From Fibrisoma limi BUZ 3 (lineage in GTDB: Bacteria; Bacteroidota; Bacteroidia; Cytophagales; Spirosomataceae), in NCBI RefSeq assembly GCF_000296815.2, contig NZ_CAIT01000006.1, positions 440,777 to 504,776 on the forward strand: DNA of 64,000 nucleotides. The letters are read 5' to 3'. This document shows, piece after piece, positions 35,114-43,229 of the stretch. The notes under the pieces are model-generated. The model had not been told where the DNA came from, did no database searches, and saw only the letters and a program-made list of their open reading frames with translations. The position numbers and the translations under genes are program-made. Positions within the stretch are counted from its first letter, which is position 1. Every line of letters starts with the position of its first letter.

Positions 35114-35224
35114 TGAAAGCCCCCTTCAGATCGTGGTTGCTGTCGACGGAAAGCTACCTAACGCGAAGCGAACACAAACCTAGACGCTAAACTTACCAGC
35201 AAAAACGCTGACTGAGCGTAGGAC

Positions 35225-36961
35225 TTACAAGCGATCTATTTTGCCCGACTTCAGGTCGTTATCAGCCCATTTCCAGGCTTGCGTCAGGGCGGTCTGCGTT
35301 TGCCGGGCTTTATCGGTAAATCCCTGCCCGAGTTGAGCCTGAAGCAACCCCGATAACGCCCAACCATTGCGGGGAAATATCGTCAGGTCTTTTACGTAAA
35401 CGGCTTCAGCCTCGGCATATCGTTTCGCTTTCAGGAGCGTGGCCCCCAAGGTGTGTCGCACCGGGAAAAACCAGTCGGGTGGCTCGTTATAGCCCAGGGC
35501 ATCTTCCAGCGCAACCGCTTCCCATAATAAGGCAATACTGCTATCCAATTGCCCTTCGTTCGCCAGAATGTCGGCTTTTAGCACCCGACGGGCGATTTCC
35601 AGAATGGAACGCATCGAATTGACGGGCCCGACCAGCAGTTTGCCCATGTCGGGATGAGTGGTTAGCTTATCAAGTTGTTGTAATTCCCGCTTTGCCTGAG
35701 CAAGCTGCTGTTTACCGACTAAGGCCAGGCCACGGGCGTAGTGGCGGATAGCAGTGGGATAGGTCAACCGGACCGTGTCGGCATCGCACATCCGAAGGAG
35801 TTCATCCCACCGGGAAAACTTAATGGCTACGTGGTAGGGAATCGTATAGTAGTGCTGAAGGGCGCACCAGGCAGGCTGAGCCATCAATTTTTTGTTTGTG
35901 TTTTCGGCGGTTTTTTGCGCCGAATGCATAGCCCAGGTATAGTTGCCTTCGAGCGTGGCGGTGGCAACCAGCAGGTGGTAATTGTGCGGGAAATAGACTA
36001 AGGGAAACGCGCCTTCGGCGTGCCGGTTCATCAGGTAGATGCTATCAATGGCTACAGCCTGCTGATTGCGTATTGACCCTTCGTGGTAGTTGCCCGTTCG
36101 GATGTACGTGTGCGACGGCATATGGACCAGATGGCTGGCCCTGGGTGCTACCTTACCCAAAATTGCTGCGCTCCTAAGCCCTCGTTCCGGCGTTTGAGAG
36201 GCTTCTACGGCGTGGATATAGTAGTGGTTGAGGGCAATATGATCGGGGTTGCGGGCCATCAGCTTCTCCAGCACCGACACGATAGCTGGGGTCCAGGGCT
36301 TTGGGCGACCATCTTTCTCCCATAAATCCCACGGATGCAGGTCCATCAAGGATTCGGCGTAGAACCCGGCAATATCGGCGTCGTCGGGAAACTGTTCGTG
36401 GACTTGCCTGATGGCCGTCGAGTAGGCCACATCATACGGCCTCCGATCATCGACGGGCTTGGCTGGGTAGCGTTTCGCCAGGGCATTGATCAACGCTTTT
36501 TCTTTGTCGGTGCAATTGCCGGATAACCTGATTGCTTGCTGAATGGCGGTATAAGCCCGCTCGTAATTATCATGCTCCATGCCCGCATTGTAGTTTGGTC
36601 CCAGCACGTAGCTGAAGCCCCAGTAGGCCATAGCGCAGGTGGAGTCTAAGCGGGTAGCTTCGTAAAACGAACGGGCGGCTTCGGCATGGTTGAAACCCAC
36701 CGCCAGCATAAGGCCTTGATTAAAATACCGCTGCGCTTCCTGGCTCCGGGTCGTGATGGGGAACTCAATATTGCCGATACTGTCGAAGAGCATGGCTTTT
36801 TCGTTACCGCTGTACCAGACCTTGTCCGTTGGCAGCGTACCACAAACGACTATGGATGTTGGTGTGTTGTCGGCCGGTTTCTGCCGGGGCTGGCAACCCA
36901 TTAGCTGGCTTAGTCCCAACAGTGCTCCATTCAACAAGATGAATGCTCGTAACGGTATCAT
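35225..36961 (-). CDS. TPR-containing lipoprotein, unknown role
   Basis: A 578-residue protein with a signal sequence ending in the lipobox LMGC (MIPLRAFILLNGALLGLSQLMGC), so it is anchored to a membrane. The body is helical with tetratricopeptide-like repeats such as NQGLMLAVGFNHAEAARSFYEATRLD, and AEAVYVKDLTIFPRNGWALSGLLQAQLGQ. A characteristic central block contains NPDHIALNHYYIHAVEAS and LVHMPSHTYIRTGNYHEGS; a metal-like cluster of His residues is visible there, but no enzyme is known in this family. Base composition is core-like, unlike most neighbours. An attC-like repeat follows its stop. Confidence 0.82.
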   Translation of the reverse strand: MIPLRAFILLNGALLGLSQLMGCQPRQKPADNTPTSIVVCGTLPTDKVWYSGNEKAMLFDSIGNIEFPITTRSQEAQRYFNQGLMLAVGFNHAEAARSFYEATRLDSTCAMAYWGFSYVLGPNYNAGMEHDNYERAYTAIQQAIRLSGNCTDKEKALINALAKRYPAKPVDDRRPYDVAYSTAIRQVHEQFPDDADIAGFYAESLMDLHPWDLWEKDGRPKPWTPAIVSVLEKLMARNPDHIALNHYYIHAVEASQTPERGLRSAAILGKVAPRASHLVHMPSHTYIRTGNYHEGSIRNQQAVAIDSIYLMNRHAEGAFPLVYFPHNYHLLVATATLEGNYTWAMHSAQKTAENTNKKLMAQPAWCALQHYYTIPYHVAIKFSRWDELLRMCDADTVRLTYPTAIRHYARGLALVGKQQLAQAKRELQQLDKLTTHPDMGKLLVGPVNSMRSILEIARRVLKADILANEGQLDSSIALLWEAVALEDALGYNEPPDWFFPVRHTLGATLLKAKRYAEAEAVYVKDLTIFPRNGWALSGLLQAQLGQGFTDKARQTQTALTQAWKWADNDLKSGKIDRL

Positions 36962-37069
36962 ATAGAGGGCTCAGGAAATAGTAAAAAAAGGAAGACCCAG
37001 GTTTTGACAGTTAATAATCGATTGTTCGTTCTGCTGGAGAACAGGCTGTTAATACTAGTTTTTAACCAC

Positions 37070-37131
37070 ATCCAACGACCGAAAGGGCTGATGGGCGTAG
37101 CCCTTTACGACCCTGCCCGGATGTACGCATG
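37070..37131 (-). repeat. Degenerate attC-like inverted repeat
   Basis: Starts ATCCAACGACC, which matches RYYYAAC plus the CGACC of the other copies. Inside is a strong stem, GAAAGGGCT/AGCCCTTT, and the far end GGATGT mirrors ACATCC at the near end, but the GTT of the second box is changed to CCC. It lies downstream of the IS110 remnant on the minus strand. Confidence 0.45.
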
Positions 37132-37150
37132 CTTTTTAACTTTCTCATTA

Positions 37151-37578
37151 TCAACCTACCTCTAAGTTAGTGAAAAGACCTAAATCCGCCCCCGTTATCC
37201 CAAACTTGACCAGCTTTTTCTTCATCTGACGAATCTGTTGCTGGCGAACCTGCTCCCCATCCCGTACCAACTTTACTGGATCATAAGCCTCGCCCATCGT
37301 CAGCATCTTGTAGACTACTACCGCTAGATTCCGGGCCGTCGCTGTAATGGCCTTAATTCGACCAGCCTTGTAGGCAATCTTCTGAAAGAAGGCTGTCATC
37401 GGATTGGGCTTCGGCGGTCCGATTCATGTTACCCAGCGAGTTGGCCACCACTCGGAATGTATTAGGTAGCGTGGACTTGTTTTTCAGGGTCTTCCGGGAC
37501 AAGACCTTATAATTATCCTGCTTTTCATGGTCAGAAGGATTAGCAGTAAACAAACGGGCTATCAGCGGGCTATTTTAG
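37151..37578 (-). pseudogene. IS110-family transposase, C-terminal remnant with frameshift
   Basis: The first frame covers PLIARLFTANPSDHEKQDNYK and then STLPNTFRVVANSLGNMNRTAEA, and the second MTAFFQKIAYKAGRIKAITA followed by TARNLAVVVYKMLTMGEAYDP and QVRQQQIRQMKKKLVK. Together they are the end of the transposase_20 part of IS110-family enzymes. The two frames join cleanly (EANPMTAFF) if one G of the GGG at 37406-37408 (plus strand) is removed, so a single-base insertion has broken the gene. The N-terminal DEDD catalytic half is absent. The element is dead. Confidence 0.8.
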
Positions 37579-38178
37579 ATGAACAATAACGGGGTCGCCC
37601 GCGCGGCAGGATATACGGAGTAAAAGGCAAGCCTTCTCTACCAATTGGGTTCTCAAGGCAAGAAACGCTGAAAGCACTCTTTGACAAATAGCCAAATTGG
37701 GACGGTCCGTCGCTACGGGGTTAGACGGGTTGATGAGCACCAACAAATGGGGACGATCTTCCCACGAGGGGCTACTGACAGCCAGTTAAAGATTCATCTA
37801 AAGCTAACATTTTGGCCTCATGCGTTCTTTTGGGTTCGTTCGCCCGAAAACACGGTGGCGGTTGGGCTGCAAATCCTACCTCGGAAGTGTTCGCTGTCAC
37901 CCGAGAGCTGCCTACGCGAAGCGGACATCAACGCACTTCCAAGCCTTCTTATATCCATAACCAACGAAAAAGTAATTATGAAGAAGGGGGTTCAAAACTC
38001 CCCCACCCGTGACTGGTGCTGGGTTTCGTTCCAATATTGAGTTACTGCTGACTGCTTCATTGTACTCCATTTGCTGGTACAAATGTTGATTAACATACCA
38101 CTGTTCAATTACCTTTGTCAGCCTGCTTTTCGTAAATAAAATGTTGGGGGCTGTTGTTCAGTAATTTAAAAGCAGGAA
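37579..38178. other. 600-base non-coding stretch with repeat fragments
   Basis: Contains GTTAGAC at 37721 (a GTTRRRY match), the hairpin-like GGAAGTGTTCGCTGTCACCC at 37883-37902 followed by AGCTGCCTACGCGAAGCG at 37906-37923, and an AT-rich end. The short open frames here have no protein character. I call nothing coding. Confidence 0.35.
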
Positions 38179-39336
38179 TTAGAAAAAGTAATGACTGATT
38201 TTTCTATAAGGAAAGCCACCGTACCCATCATCTGCTAACTGGACAATAATAGTATTTGTTTTCGGATTTACATAAAGTCGTTGACCTCTTAAACCTTCTG
38301 CCGAAAAATCACCTTCCTTAGCATTATCTTGAGGAATCCACCAATAATTTTGATGGGTAGATTTTTGCCACCCTTTCGACGTATTATGTTTATTAGACGG
38401 ACTAACGGTCAAGCTTTCATTTATCCATCTGGTCGATAAAATAGCAACAGAGTCTCGTTTGCCATTCATCATAAAAAGCCTTCCTATTTTTGCTAAATCA
38501 ATTGCAGTACATTGAAAACTACTGGGTGAATTTTCAAGTCCACCCTCTTTATCAACACCCCAGCTACCTTCATATTGAGCTCCAATTTGTTGCCATATTG
38601 ATTCTTCAAAATAGTCGGATACATGTTTTTTTGAGGCTCGTTCTATTACCCAAGTTAAAAAAAGTACATCAATGTTGCTATAATGCCATTTCGTTCCATT
38701 GGTTGTATCTGCTTTCACGTTTTGTAAATCTCGCTTAAGGTCATCAGAATAGTAAAATTTTGCTTCATCACTGAACAAATCAGAAAATACACCATTACCT
38801 GTTCTTGTGAATTGTAAACCTGATTTCATTTCCAGTAAGTTCTTAATAGTCAAGCTATTAAAGTTTGGCTTGTTCTTTAACTCTGGAATAAACTCAATTA
38901 CTTTTTGATTAATATCTTTTATAAAGCCATCGTCAATTGCTTTGCCCAACAAGATGGATAACATTGTTTTTCCTATCGAAAAAGTATTGCTAACGGTATG
39001 TTCGCGAAAGGTATCCTTATATTTCTGGTAAATTATAGAGTCGTTTCGAATGACGATAAAGGCTAATAACTTGCCTTTATCAAAATACTCTGAAAATGGA
39101 ATTAGACCTTCACCAAAATAATCAATTTTTAAGGTATCAAGATTTTTTAAATTTGTTTTTATCTCGACAAAATAGAAAGGTTTTTTACTCGCTGCCATTT
39201 TCCTTAATGGAAAATTTCTAAACGTTTGAGTCGTTGGCTTTCGATACTTCAATATTTTGAAGATTTGATTGTTTAAAGAATAAGCAATAATGAAAATTAC
39301 AGATAATAAGATAGTCAGAGTTTTAATGTATTTCAT
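38179..39336 (-). CDS. Membrane-anchored serine hydrolase (class C beta-lactamase-like)
   Basis: A 385-residue protein starting at the ATG at 39336 (MKYIKTLTILLSVIFIIAYSL), which begins directly with an uncleaved signal anchor; the ATG at 39351 adds five residues. The serine-hydrolase signatures are FSIGKTM with Ser120 and Lys123, and YSN in WHYSNIDVLF. The late part has the QNYWWIPQDNAKEGDFSAEGLRGQRLYVNPKTNTIIVQLADDG run typical of penicillin-binding/beta-lactamase family hydrolases. It may hydrolyse or transacylate D-amino acid-containing or ester substrates. It is strongly AT-rich compared with the flanking genome, so probably acquired. No lactamase resistance phenotype should be inferred. 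Confidence 0.85.
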   Translation of the reverse strand: MKYIKTLTILLSVIFIIAYSLNNQIFKILKYRKPTTQTFRNFPLRKMAASKKPFYFVEIKTNLKNLDTLKIDYFGEGLIPFSEYFDKGKLLAFIVIRNDSIIYQKYKDTFREHTVSNTFSIGKTMLSILLGKAIDDGFIKDINQKVIEFIPELKNKPNFNSLTIKNLLEMKSGLQFTRTGNGVFSDLFSDEAKFYYSDDLKRDLQNVKADTTNGTKWHYSNIDVLFLTWVIERASKKHVSDYFEESIWQQIGAQYEGSWGVDKEGGLENSPSSFQCTAIDLAKIGRLFMMNGKRDSVAILSTRWINESLTVSPSNKHNTSKGWQKSTHQNYWWIPQDNAKEGDFSAEGLRGQRLYVNPKTNTIIVQLADDGYGGFPYRKISHYFF

Positions 39337-39351
39337 TGTCCTTAAATGCAT

Positions 39352-39958
39352 GAATCTAATTTTAGAGTATGTTTGGGATTTGGAGCTGGATTAGAATTAG
39401 ATAAGCGTCTGCCTACCTTCATGTTGTGAAACAAAGTAAGATATAGTGACCCAGTATCAGCCCCTGACAAACACTCAGTGCGGTTCCCCGCCGGGACAAG
39501 TTATCACTTTATTTTTGCCAGTCCAACGCAAGCGTAGACTGGCATTAAAGGGAGTCGTTGAGGCTAGCCTATCCTGTCGAGCGGCTGACCTGTCGCGCAG
39601 ATGCTGCCCTGCAAATATAAACGCTAACTTTCGGGGCGTTCTTCCTGTCAACCGCAACCCACCGAAGGAGCAAAAAGCCTGACCTATGGGGCGTGCAAGC
39701 TGTCGCCCTATAGCTGAAATCTGCATTACTTTGTGGCTGTTCACCCAACATATATATGTGCTCAACATCACTAAACCATAAATCGCTGGCGATTAGCTAC
39801 ACCCGTGGTTACTACTTAAAAAGCCGTTTTTATAGCTTATCTCAACTGCGGCCCATGCTACGGCATCGATATTATTGATAGCGGGTCAAACCCTACTGAC
39901 ATAGGGCTGTCACCAGTGCCGGTTTACTTTGTATCATCAACCAAACGCAGTAAATCGT
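39352..39958. other. 600-base non-coding stretch with repeat units
   Basis: Contains leader units GGGGCGTTCTTCCTGTCAACC (39633-39653) and GGGGCGTGCAAGCTGTCGCC (39688-39707), a TATATTTG promoter-like element on the minus strand at 39612-39619, and a half attC-type box ACCCAAC at 39743-39749 preceded by GGCTGTTC, which resembles GGCTATTC before the box at 35028. No gene is seen. Confidence 0.4.
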
Positions 39959-40456
39959 ATGTCAGTCGTAGCCATGTTTGCCAAAGAATTAGAGCAGGAA
40001 GCCCAAACCACGCGGAAGATGCTCGAACGCGTACCCAACGACAAATTCGATTGGCAGCCACATCCCAAAAGCATGACGGTCCGCCAGTTAACCACGCACA
40101 TCGCTGAGTTGCCGGGTTGGGTAAAACTGGCCCTGACCACCGATGGCGTTGACTTTGCTACAACACCCTACGTGCCAGTAGACGTGAACAACACAACCGA
40201 GTTGCTGGACCTCCACGAACGGTCGATGACGGAAGGACGGTCGTCACTGGATCAGGCGACGGATGAGCAACTGGAGCCAACCTGGACACTCCGGAATGGC
40301 GACGAGATTTACAGTGCTACATCGAAAGGCGAGATGGTCCGAATTTCGTTGTCGCAGATCATTCACCACCGGGCGCAACTGGGTGTGTACCTGCGTCTGC
40401 TGAATATCCCGATCCCCGGCAGCTACGGCCCAAGTGCAGATGAGTTAGGGTTTTAA
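39959..40456 (+). CDS. DinB-family protein
   Basis: A 165-residue four-helix protein of the DinB/YfiT-like family, whose members bind a divalent metal through three histidines. The visible His positions are in LTTHIAELPGW and SQIIHHRAQLGVYLRLL, with the MLERVPNDKFDWQPHPKSMTVRQL opening typical of the family. The ATG at 39959 (MSVVAMFAKEL) is chosen; ATG 39929 would add ten residues. DinB proteins are often thiol-dependent transferases or damage-inducible proteins of unknown activity. It converges with a glycoside hydrolase gene across a long palindrome. Confidence 0.9.
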   Translation: MSVVAMFAKELEQEAQTTRKMLERVPNDKFDWQPHPKSMTVRQLTTHIAELPGWVKLALTTDGVDFATTPYVPVDVNNTTELLDLHERSMTEGRSSLDQATDEQLEPTWTLRNGDEIYSATSKGEMVRISLSQIIHHRAQLGVYLRLLNIPIPGSYGPSADELGF

Positions 40457-40461
40457 AGGGT

Positions 40462-40545
40462 TAACCGCCAAGACGCAAAGAATACGCAGAGAACGCAAAG
40501 AAAAAATCTGCGAACTTTGCGTATTCTCTGCGCCTTTGCGTTTAA
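40462..40545. repeat. Long A/G-type palindrome with GCGTATTCTCTG core
   Basis: The left arm (40462-40500) and right arm (40507-40545) are near-complementary, built from repeated CGCAAAG/GCAGAG-like units, around a six-base A-rich loop. It lies between convergent genes and supplies the stop codon of the glycoside hydrolase on the minus strand (40542-40544). GCGTATTCTCTG at 40519-40530 recurs exactly in the next palindrome at 41709-41720. Confidence 0.85.
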
Positions 40546-41639
40546 AAACTTGCTCCAGTGATTTCTTTTACTTTCTCGAAGAACCCCTTCTTGCGCGCAG
40601 AACTGATCTGCCAGTTGACCGGTACGGATTGGTAACCCTCGTCGAAACCTTCGTCTTTCAGGCGGTAGTCGAAGAAGCCCCAGGATGCGTACTCACTCGT
40701 GGCCGCTACGAAGTTGTTGGCGGGTTTGTCGAAGTCAAAATGGTCGTCCTCGTTGAAGACGATGGGCATGGGTCGGTAACCAGATACGCCACGGGTCTTC
40801 TGCACCATCTCCTTAATCTTGTCGGGGTCGCTGACGCCGTTGCCGTGCAGCAGCAGAAAGTCGGCTTCCCGCACTACGTTTTCTTTCGGAATGGTACCGC
40901 CACCATAACTCGTGCTGACCAGCAGCCGGCGGCCCCGCAGCTTCTTTGCCTTCACCCGCTGGATGAGTTCGTGGACGCGATCGGGCTGTAAGATGGCGTG
41001 GTCGTACCGGATGTTGCACTCGTTGTTGATCTCAACCAGTACGTTCTGGTACCCTTTTTCAAGCAATTCACCCGTAATGTTGTCCACGGCGTTGATGACG
41101 GCCGCTTCGTTCCTGAGCCGCTCGTCCTGCCCGAAATAGAAGTAGCCCAGTATTACCACCATGCCCAGTTCGTCGGCTTTGTCCAGAATCCGGACCAGTC
41201 TCCGCATGTAATACGGGTCGTAGCTGCCATCGGGATTGAAAAAGGAGTTGTGCCAGGGCTGATCTTTGGAATACCCCTGCGGACTACCGCCCTGCAGATT
41301 GAGGGTGAACGCCAGCAGCCCGTGCTGTTTCCAGGTGGGCATGGCGGCTACAAACTCGTCGGTGTTGCGGTCAGGGCTCCATACTTTGGTGTCCGGGTAC
41401 GCCCATTGCGCCCGGGTTTCGGGATTCCGGTCATCGAAAATACCCTGCACCATTCTCGAATTAGGCAGCAGCCCCTCAATGCGGTTTCCATTCCACGTCC
41501 GGCCTTTGAATGTCGGCTGGCCGTTGATGAAGAACTGATCCCCAACGATGGACACCGTCGTCCGGCGCCTGGGTGGTTTCGGCGCAGTTTCAAAGGTGAG
41601 GACAATGAAGGAAACGAGGGTGAGCAGAAGTAATTGCAT
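40542..41639 (-). CDS. Exported glycoside hydrolase, clan A TIM barrel (cellulase-like)
   Basis: A 365-residue enzyme. A signal peptide (MQLLLLTLVSFIVLTFETAPK) begins at 41639, the chosen start; the open frame up to 41819 runs through a palindrome and is not used. The barrel strands carry NGQPTFKGRTWN, MVVILGYFYFGQDERL, and the acid/base motif VEINNECNIRYDH with Glu207 in Asn-Glu; the nucleophile candidate is Glu297 in VFNEDDHFDF. The Asn-Glu pair and spacing of 90 residues fit GH clan A (GH5-like) retaining hydrolases. It is followed upstream by a Gfo/Idh gene, so it is probably cotranscribed with that gene. Polysaccharide substrate unknown. Confidence 0.85.
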   Translation of the reverse strand: MQLLLLTLVSFIVLTFETAPKPPRRRTTVSIVGDQFFINGQPTFKGRTWNGNRIEGLLPNSRMVQGIFDDRNPETRAQWAYPDTKVWSPDRNTDEFVAAMPTWKQHGLLAFTLNLQGGSPQGYSKDQPWHNSFFNPDGSYDPYYMRRLVRILDKADELGMVVILGYFYFGQDERLRNEAAVINAVDNITGELLEKGYQNVLVEINNECNIRYDHAILQPDRVHELIQRVKAKKLRGRRLLVSTSYGGGTIPKENVVREADFLLLHGNGVSDPDKIKEMVQKTRGVSGYRPMPIVFNEDDHFDFDKPANNFVAATSEYASWGFFDYRLKDEGFDEGYQSVPVNWQISSARKKGFFEKVKEITGASF

Positions 41640-41650
41640 GGCTAAGTTGT

Positions 41651-41734
41651 TTAAACGCAGAGGAGCAGAGGGTTCGCGGAGTTCGCAGAGTTTTTCTCTG
41701 AGTTCTCTGCGTATTCTCTGCTCCTCTGCGTTTA
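41651..41734. repeat. Second long palindrome of the same family
   Basis: Left arm from TTAAACGCAGAGGAGCAGAG at 41651 to about 41690 and right arm 41695-41734, around a T-rich loop. The first 20 bases of the arms are exactly complementary. The unit GCGTATTCTCTG at 41709-41720 is shared with the palindrome at 40519-40530. It fills the gap between the glycoside hydrolase and the Gfo/Idh gene. Confidence 0.85.
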
Positions 41735-41739
41735 ATAAT

Positions 41740-43107
41740 TTAAACAGTTCGTGGATCGGGGTGCACCCACGGCTGGCGGTAGGGCCGCTGCAGCAGCGCG
41801 TTGGCCTCCTGATCGCCAACGATCTGGCGTTTCTGCGGATCGTACACCACCGGCCGACCCGTTTTCATGGAAATGTTTGCCAGAATACAGCTTGCTGTTG
41901 AAATGTGCCCCTGCTCAATGTCGGCAACCGGCCGACCCCCTTTCTCAATCGCCGACAGGAAGTCGAGCATGTGCAGGCGGGTTGCGGGGGCCGCATTCAG
42001 TTCGATCCGCTCTTCCTTGAGATCTTCCGGGTACTTCTCTTTTTCGAAGACAACGTCCTTGTGAATCTTCTCGCCTTCCTTGCCATCGGGGATGAAATCG
42101 TAGGCCATCGTACTGGCCCACAACGTACCCTTGTCGCCGTAGAGCGTCAACGACCATGGGTACGCCGGATTGTTGGGGGTGCCCCAGGTGCGGTGCTGCC
42201 ACACGGCGTTCAGTCCGTCGAATTCAAACAGGGCCGTCTGAGTATCGGAAATGTTGGACTTGCCGTCTTTCTGGACGTAAATGCCACCCGTCGACGTAAC
42301 GCGTTTTGGCCAGCCCAGATTCAGCATCCAGCGGGCCGTATCGAGCATGTGAACGCACATATCGCCCATAATGCCGTTGCCGTATTCGTTGAAAGTCCGC
42401 CACCAGCGGATATGCGGCAGGCCATCGTACGGACGTAGCGGAGCCGGGCCGGTCCACATTTCGTAATCCAGAAACGCCGGTACGGGCTGAACGGCCGGGT
42501 TGCCATTGGCCCGCATGTGGAAGTAGCAGCACATCTCCACGTGTTTGATGTTGCCCAGCAGACCCGCATCGACGATGTTCTTCTTGGCGTCGATCAGGTG
42601 GGGGGTGCTTTTGCGCTGCGTACCGACCTGCACCACCTTGTTGTACTTGCGGGCGGCTGCCACCATCGCTTCACCTTCCATCACGTCGACGCTGATCGGC
42701 TTCTGCACGTACACGTGATTGCCGGCTTTCAGGGCGTCGATGGTTTGCAGGGCGTGCCAGTGGTCGGGCGTACCGATCAGGACGATGTCCATTTTGTTCT
42801 CGGCCAGCATCTTCCGGTAGTCGCCGTAGAGCTTGGGCACTTTGCCGGATTTTTGGCGCTCACTGACGAGTTTACCAGCCGCGTCGAGGATGTTTTTGTC
42901 GACGTCGCAGAGGGCAACCACTTCGACCGGGGCCACCTGAATCAGGCGGAACAGGTCACTTTTACCGTACCAGCCGGTGCCGATCAGACCAACGCGGTAG
43001 GTTTTGGCCTGCGTGAAAGGCATCGCAGTAGCGCCCAGCGACGACAGCGCCAGCGACGCCGACGCGCCCTGTATGAATTGACGGCGGTTAATCAGAAAAT
43101 CGTTCAT
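41740..43107 (-). CDS. Gfo/Idh/MocA-family oxidoreductase, Tat-exported
   Basis: A 455-residue NAD(P)-dependent oxidoreductase. The N terminus is a twin-arginine signal (FLINRRQFIQGASASLALSSL). The Rossmann fold is visible as YRVGLIGTGWYGKSDLFRL, and the catalytic Lys in HVYVQKPISVDV. The C-terminal domain has HMLDTARWMLNLGWP and YIDLTHG-like strands. Exported Gfo/Idh proteins in this phylum are often paired with Tat-exported xylose isomerase-like enzymes in 3-keto-sugar pathways; one such enzyme is in this window at 30365-31402. The adjacent glycoside hydrolase suggests a joint sugar-processing role. Confidence 0.92.
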   Translation of the reverse strand: MNDFLINRRQFIQGASASLALSSLGATAMPFTQAKTYRVGLIGTGWYGKSDLFRLIQVAPVEVVALCDVDKNILDAAGKLVSERQKSGKVPKLYGDYRKMLAENKMDIVLIGTPDHWHALQTIDALKAGNHVYVQKPISVDVMEGEAMVAAARKYNKVVQVGTQRKSTPHLIDAKKNIVDAGLLGNIKHVEMCCYFHMRANGNPAVQPVPAFLDYEMWTGPAPLRPYDGLPHIRWWRTFNEYGNGIMGDMCVHMLDTARWMLNLGWPKRVTSTGGIYVQKDGKSNISDTQTALFEFDGLNAVWQHRTWGTPNNPAYPWSLTLYGDKGTLWASTMAYDFIPDGKEGEKIHKDVVFEKEKYPEDLKEERIELNAAPATRLHMLDFLSAIEKGGRPVADIEQGHISTASCILANISMKTGRPVVYDPQKRQIVGDQEANALLQRPYRQPWVHPDPRTV

Positions 43108-43190
43108 GCGGAGTAATAGGTTTCGGATGGTTCAGGCCGGAGTAATGAGTTCTTTACGGAATAAAGTCGAGATTAATCGGTAGTTACTGT

Positions 43191-43226
43191 TCCCACAGCG
43201 GGCCAATTAATTGGCCCGCTGTGGGA
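43191..43226 (-). terminator. Perfect 36-bp loopless palindrome
   Basis: TCCCACAGCGGGCCAATT is followed by its exact complement without a spacer. It is three bases past the stop of the helicase gene and is the likely terminator, although the stem centre (AATT) must unpair to form a loop. Confidence 0.75.
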
Positions 43227-43229
43227 AAC

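Noticed and set aside
40542-41819. N-terminal extension of the glycoside hydrolase beyond 41639
   Set aside because: The extra codons run through the palindrome at 41651-41734 and the end of the Gfo/Idh gene; a good signal peptide begins at 41639.
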